Positions 62,644 to 64,000 of a DNA stretch of 64,000 nt are shown here, piece by piece. Source of the stretch: Lysobacteraceae bacterium NML07-0707 (GTDB taxonomy: Bacteria > Pseudomonadota > Gammaproteobacteria > Xanthomonadales > Xanthomonadaceae); contig NWQT01000023.1 of assembly GCA_002798295.1 (NCBI GenBank), positions 1-64,000 of the forward strand. The letters run 5' to 3'. The notes below the pieces were generated by a model that was given only the letters and a program-made list of their open reading frames with translations, was not told the origin of the DNA and made no database searches. The stretch's first letter is position 1, and each line of letters starts with the position of its first letter. Position numbers and translations under genes: made by a program.

Positions 62644-62823
62644 TCAGCCCTTGCGGCGCTTCAGATACAGACGGGTCGGCTCGGCCGGGTTGCAACGCAA
62701 TGCAGTAACCAGCTCCCAGCCTTCGGCGCCCAGCTCGTTCAGGGTCTGCTGGATGCGCTCACCGGGACGTCCCAGCAAGTCGATGGGCAGGTCGATGACT
62801 TTGTATTCCCATTGCGTATTCAT
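62644..62823 (-). CDS. Small DUF4177-like protein
   Basis: The 59-residue protein reads [15 protein letters not shown], then [16 protein letters not shown] and a basic end LYLKRRKG. This matches the WEYKV...LNxxGxxGWELV pattern of DUF4177. The function is unknown. The ATG overlaps the preceding gene's TGA (ATGA at 62820-62823), making it the last member of the SPFH operon. Confidence 0.75.
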   Translation of the reverse strand: MNTQWEYKVIDLPIDLLGRPGERIQQTLNELGAEGWELVTALRCNPAEPTRLYLKRRKG

Positions 62824-63008
62824 GGTGTTTCCTCATTGGCAGGGGGGTGGGGATCAGGTGTTGGCAAACGTCCGGCGCGGCGCAGGGCATCGCGCAGGAC
62901 ATATTCGATTTGGGCATTGACACTGCGCAGCTCATCATCCGCCCAGCGCTGTACCTGGGCAAGAATGGCCGCATTGATGCGCAGCGGATAGGCCTTTTTC
63001 TCGCTCAC
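62820..63008 (-). CDS. Ribbon-helix-helix (Arc-like) DNA-binding protein
   Basis: The 62-residue protein starts at a GTG (63006-63008) overlapping the previous stop. The core [20 protein letters not shown] followed by [20 protein letters not shown] is a strand-helix-helix fold typical of Arc/MetJ-type repressors. A likely role is to regulate its own SPFH operon, but no operator can be seen because the operon start is outside the window. Confidence 0.72.
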   Translation of the reverse strand: MSEKKAYPLRINAAILAQVQRWADDELRSVNAQIEYVLRDALRRAGRLPTPDPHPPANEETP

Positions 63009-63286
63009 AGGCGCGGGCCTTGTTTGTGGATGCGGCGCAGATGCCACCACATCGACAGCCCCAGCAGATTGACCAGCAGCGCCATCGCCAGCAGCACGGC
63101 CGTGCCCCAGGCGCCATCACCTGCAAAGTAAAGCCCCAGCGTGCCCAGCAGGATGACGATGCCGCTCAAGGCCATGCGCAGCGCAAGGCCGGGCGAGGCC
63201 GGGCGATTGTCACGGGCAAGCCAGGCGGCCAGCCATACGGCGGCCAGCCCAATCAGCGCCAGCAGCAGTGGCAGCCACGCGGCCAT
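63005..63286 (-). CDS. Small membrane protein in the SPFH operon
   Basis: The 93-residue protein has three hydrophobic segments ([55 protein letters not shown]) and a basic C-terminus ([10 protein letters not shown]). It starts at ATG 63286, which shares one base with the stop of the SPFH gene (TGATG), and overlaps the RHH gene by GTGA. No family is recognised. Confidence 0.7.
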   Translation of the reverse strand: MAAWLPLLLALIGLAAVWLAAWLARDNRPASPGLALRMALSGIVILLGTLGLYFAGDGAWGTAVLLAMALLVNLLGLSMWWHLRRIHKQGPRL

Positions 63287-64000
63287 CAGTACAGGCTCCC
63301 GGTATTGATAATCGGCTGGGTGCTGCGCTCGCCACACAGCACCACCAGCAGATTGCTGACCATCGCCGCCTTGCGCTCCTCATCCAGCGCCACCGTGCCT
63401 TGTTTTTGCAGCTCGTCCAGCGCCATCTGCACCATGCCCACGGCGCCGGCGACGATGCGCGTGCGCGCGGCGATGATGGCATTGGCCTGCTGGCGTTGTA
63501 GCATGGCCTGGGCGATTTCCGGCGCATAGGCCAGATGGCTGATGCGCGCATCCAGCACCTTCACCCCTGCATCGGCCAGACGCTCGGCCAGCTCCTGCTG
63601 CAAATGCTCGGAGATTTCCGCCGCATGGCTGCGCAGCGATAACTGCCCGTCCTCGTGCTGGTCATACGGATAACTGGTCGCCATCGAGCGCAGCGCCGCC
63701 TCGGACTGGATTTCCACAAAGCTCTCGTAGTCATCGACGTTATAGACCGCCTCGGACGCATCATTGACCTGCCAGACGATGACCGCGGCGATCTCGATCG
63801 GGCTGCCGTCAAGCTCGTTCACTTTCAGCTTGCCACTTTCAAAATTGCGAACCCGCATCGACACCTTGCGCTTGCTGTAGAGCGGGTTGTTCCAGCGCAG
63901 GCCGTTGTCCTTGACGGTGCCGACATATTTGCCAAAAAAGCTGACCACGGCCGCCTGATTGGGCTCCAGCATGTAAAAACCGCCCAATCCAATCAACGTC
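63286..64000 (-). CDS. SPFH/band 7 domain protein (partial, 5' end outside window)
   Basis: At least 237 residues are visible. A hydrophobic N-terminal region continues from outside the window ([20 protein letters not shown]). The SPFH domain has [20 protein letters not shown] and a C-terminal helix [20 protein letters not shown]. The apparent start at 63996 is a TTG, so the real start lies upstream. It resembles stomatin-like scaffold proteins, here linked to an RHH regulator and a DUF4177 protein. Confidence 0.88.
   Translation of the reverse strand, partial: TLIGLGGFYMLEPNQAAVVSFFGKYVGTVKDNGLRWNNPLYSKRKVSMRVRNFESGKLKVNELDGSPIEIAAVIVWQVNDASEAVYNVDDYESFVEIQSEAALRSMATSYPYDQHEDGQLSLRSHAAEISEHLQQELAERLADAGVKVLDARISHLAYAPEIAQAMLQRQQANAIIAARTRIVAGAVGMVQMALDELQKQGTVALDEERKAAMVSNLLVVLCGERSTQPIINTGSLY

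Overview
The window looks like a chromosomal segment of a high-GC gammaproteobacterium, most likely of the order Xanthomonadales (Lysobacterales). The evidence is gene order: pilS divergent from sucCD, fabDG-acpP-fabF-pabBC-mltG-tmk-holB, rpsP-rimM-trmD-rplS, accA-tilS, and dnaE-rnhB-lpxB-lpxA-fabZ-lpxD-bamA-rseP-dxr-cdsA-uppS-frr with no skp between bamA and lpxD. I see no rRNA, tRNA or CRISPR array.

Layout. Bases 1-442 hold nested insertion-sequence debris: the left end of an IS3-type element sits inside the start of an IS481-type transposase gene. It lies directly downstream of pilS, where pilR would be expected. Bases 2245-13400 carry sucCD and then a fatty acid, folate, cell wall and DNA replication operon whose genes overlap by 1-4 bases. 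Bases 13527-16931 hold an ABC-2 exporter with a DesK/DesR-like two-component pair. Bases 17957-21483 hold creBCD with a recognisable cre box. A decayed nitrilase-family gene and a GTAG-headed REP-like palindrome (21656-22152) precede radA. Then come ypjD, ffh, the rpsP-rimM-trmD-rplS ribosome and tRNA-modification cluster, hslR and a secreted M28 peptidase.

The most unusual part is 33962-45776. It is a leftward eight-gene block inserted between dnaE and accA, which I take to be neighbours in the ancestral order. In transcription order it encodes a DUF2170 (YjfI-like) protein, a PspA/IM30 protein, a YqiJ-like membrane protein, a flotillin, a PIN-like nuclease-fold protein, a 1760-residue AAA+ ATPase with an N-terminal DUF3686-like region, a coiled-coil protein and a TelA-family protein. 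Its promoter overlaps the dnaE stop codon, lies across a perfect 15-bp-arm inverted repeat, and would start transcription at or next to the first ATG. I read it as an envelope-stress or membrane-remodelling system controlled by its own first gene. That function is inference.

Bases 45773-60774 are the conserved dnaE / lipid A / BamA / isoprenoid / phospholipid / ribosome-recycling operon. Bases 60805-64000 hold a PH-like membrane protein, an alpha/beta hydrolase and a tightly overlapped SPFH - membrane protein - ribbon-helix-helix - DUF4177 operon that runs off the window. A CCCGAGT heptamer is tandemly repeated at two distant places, before trmD (6 copies) and inside the lpxB 5' end (3 copies).
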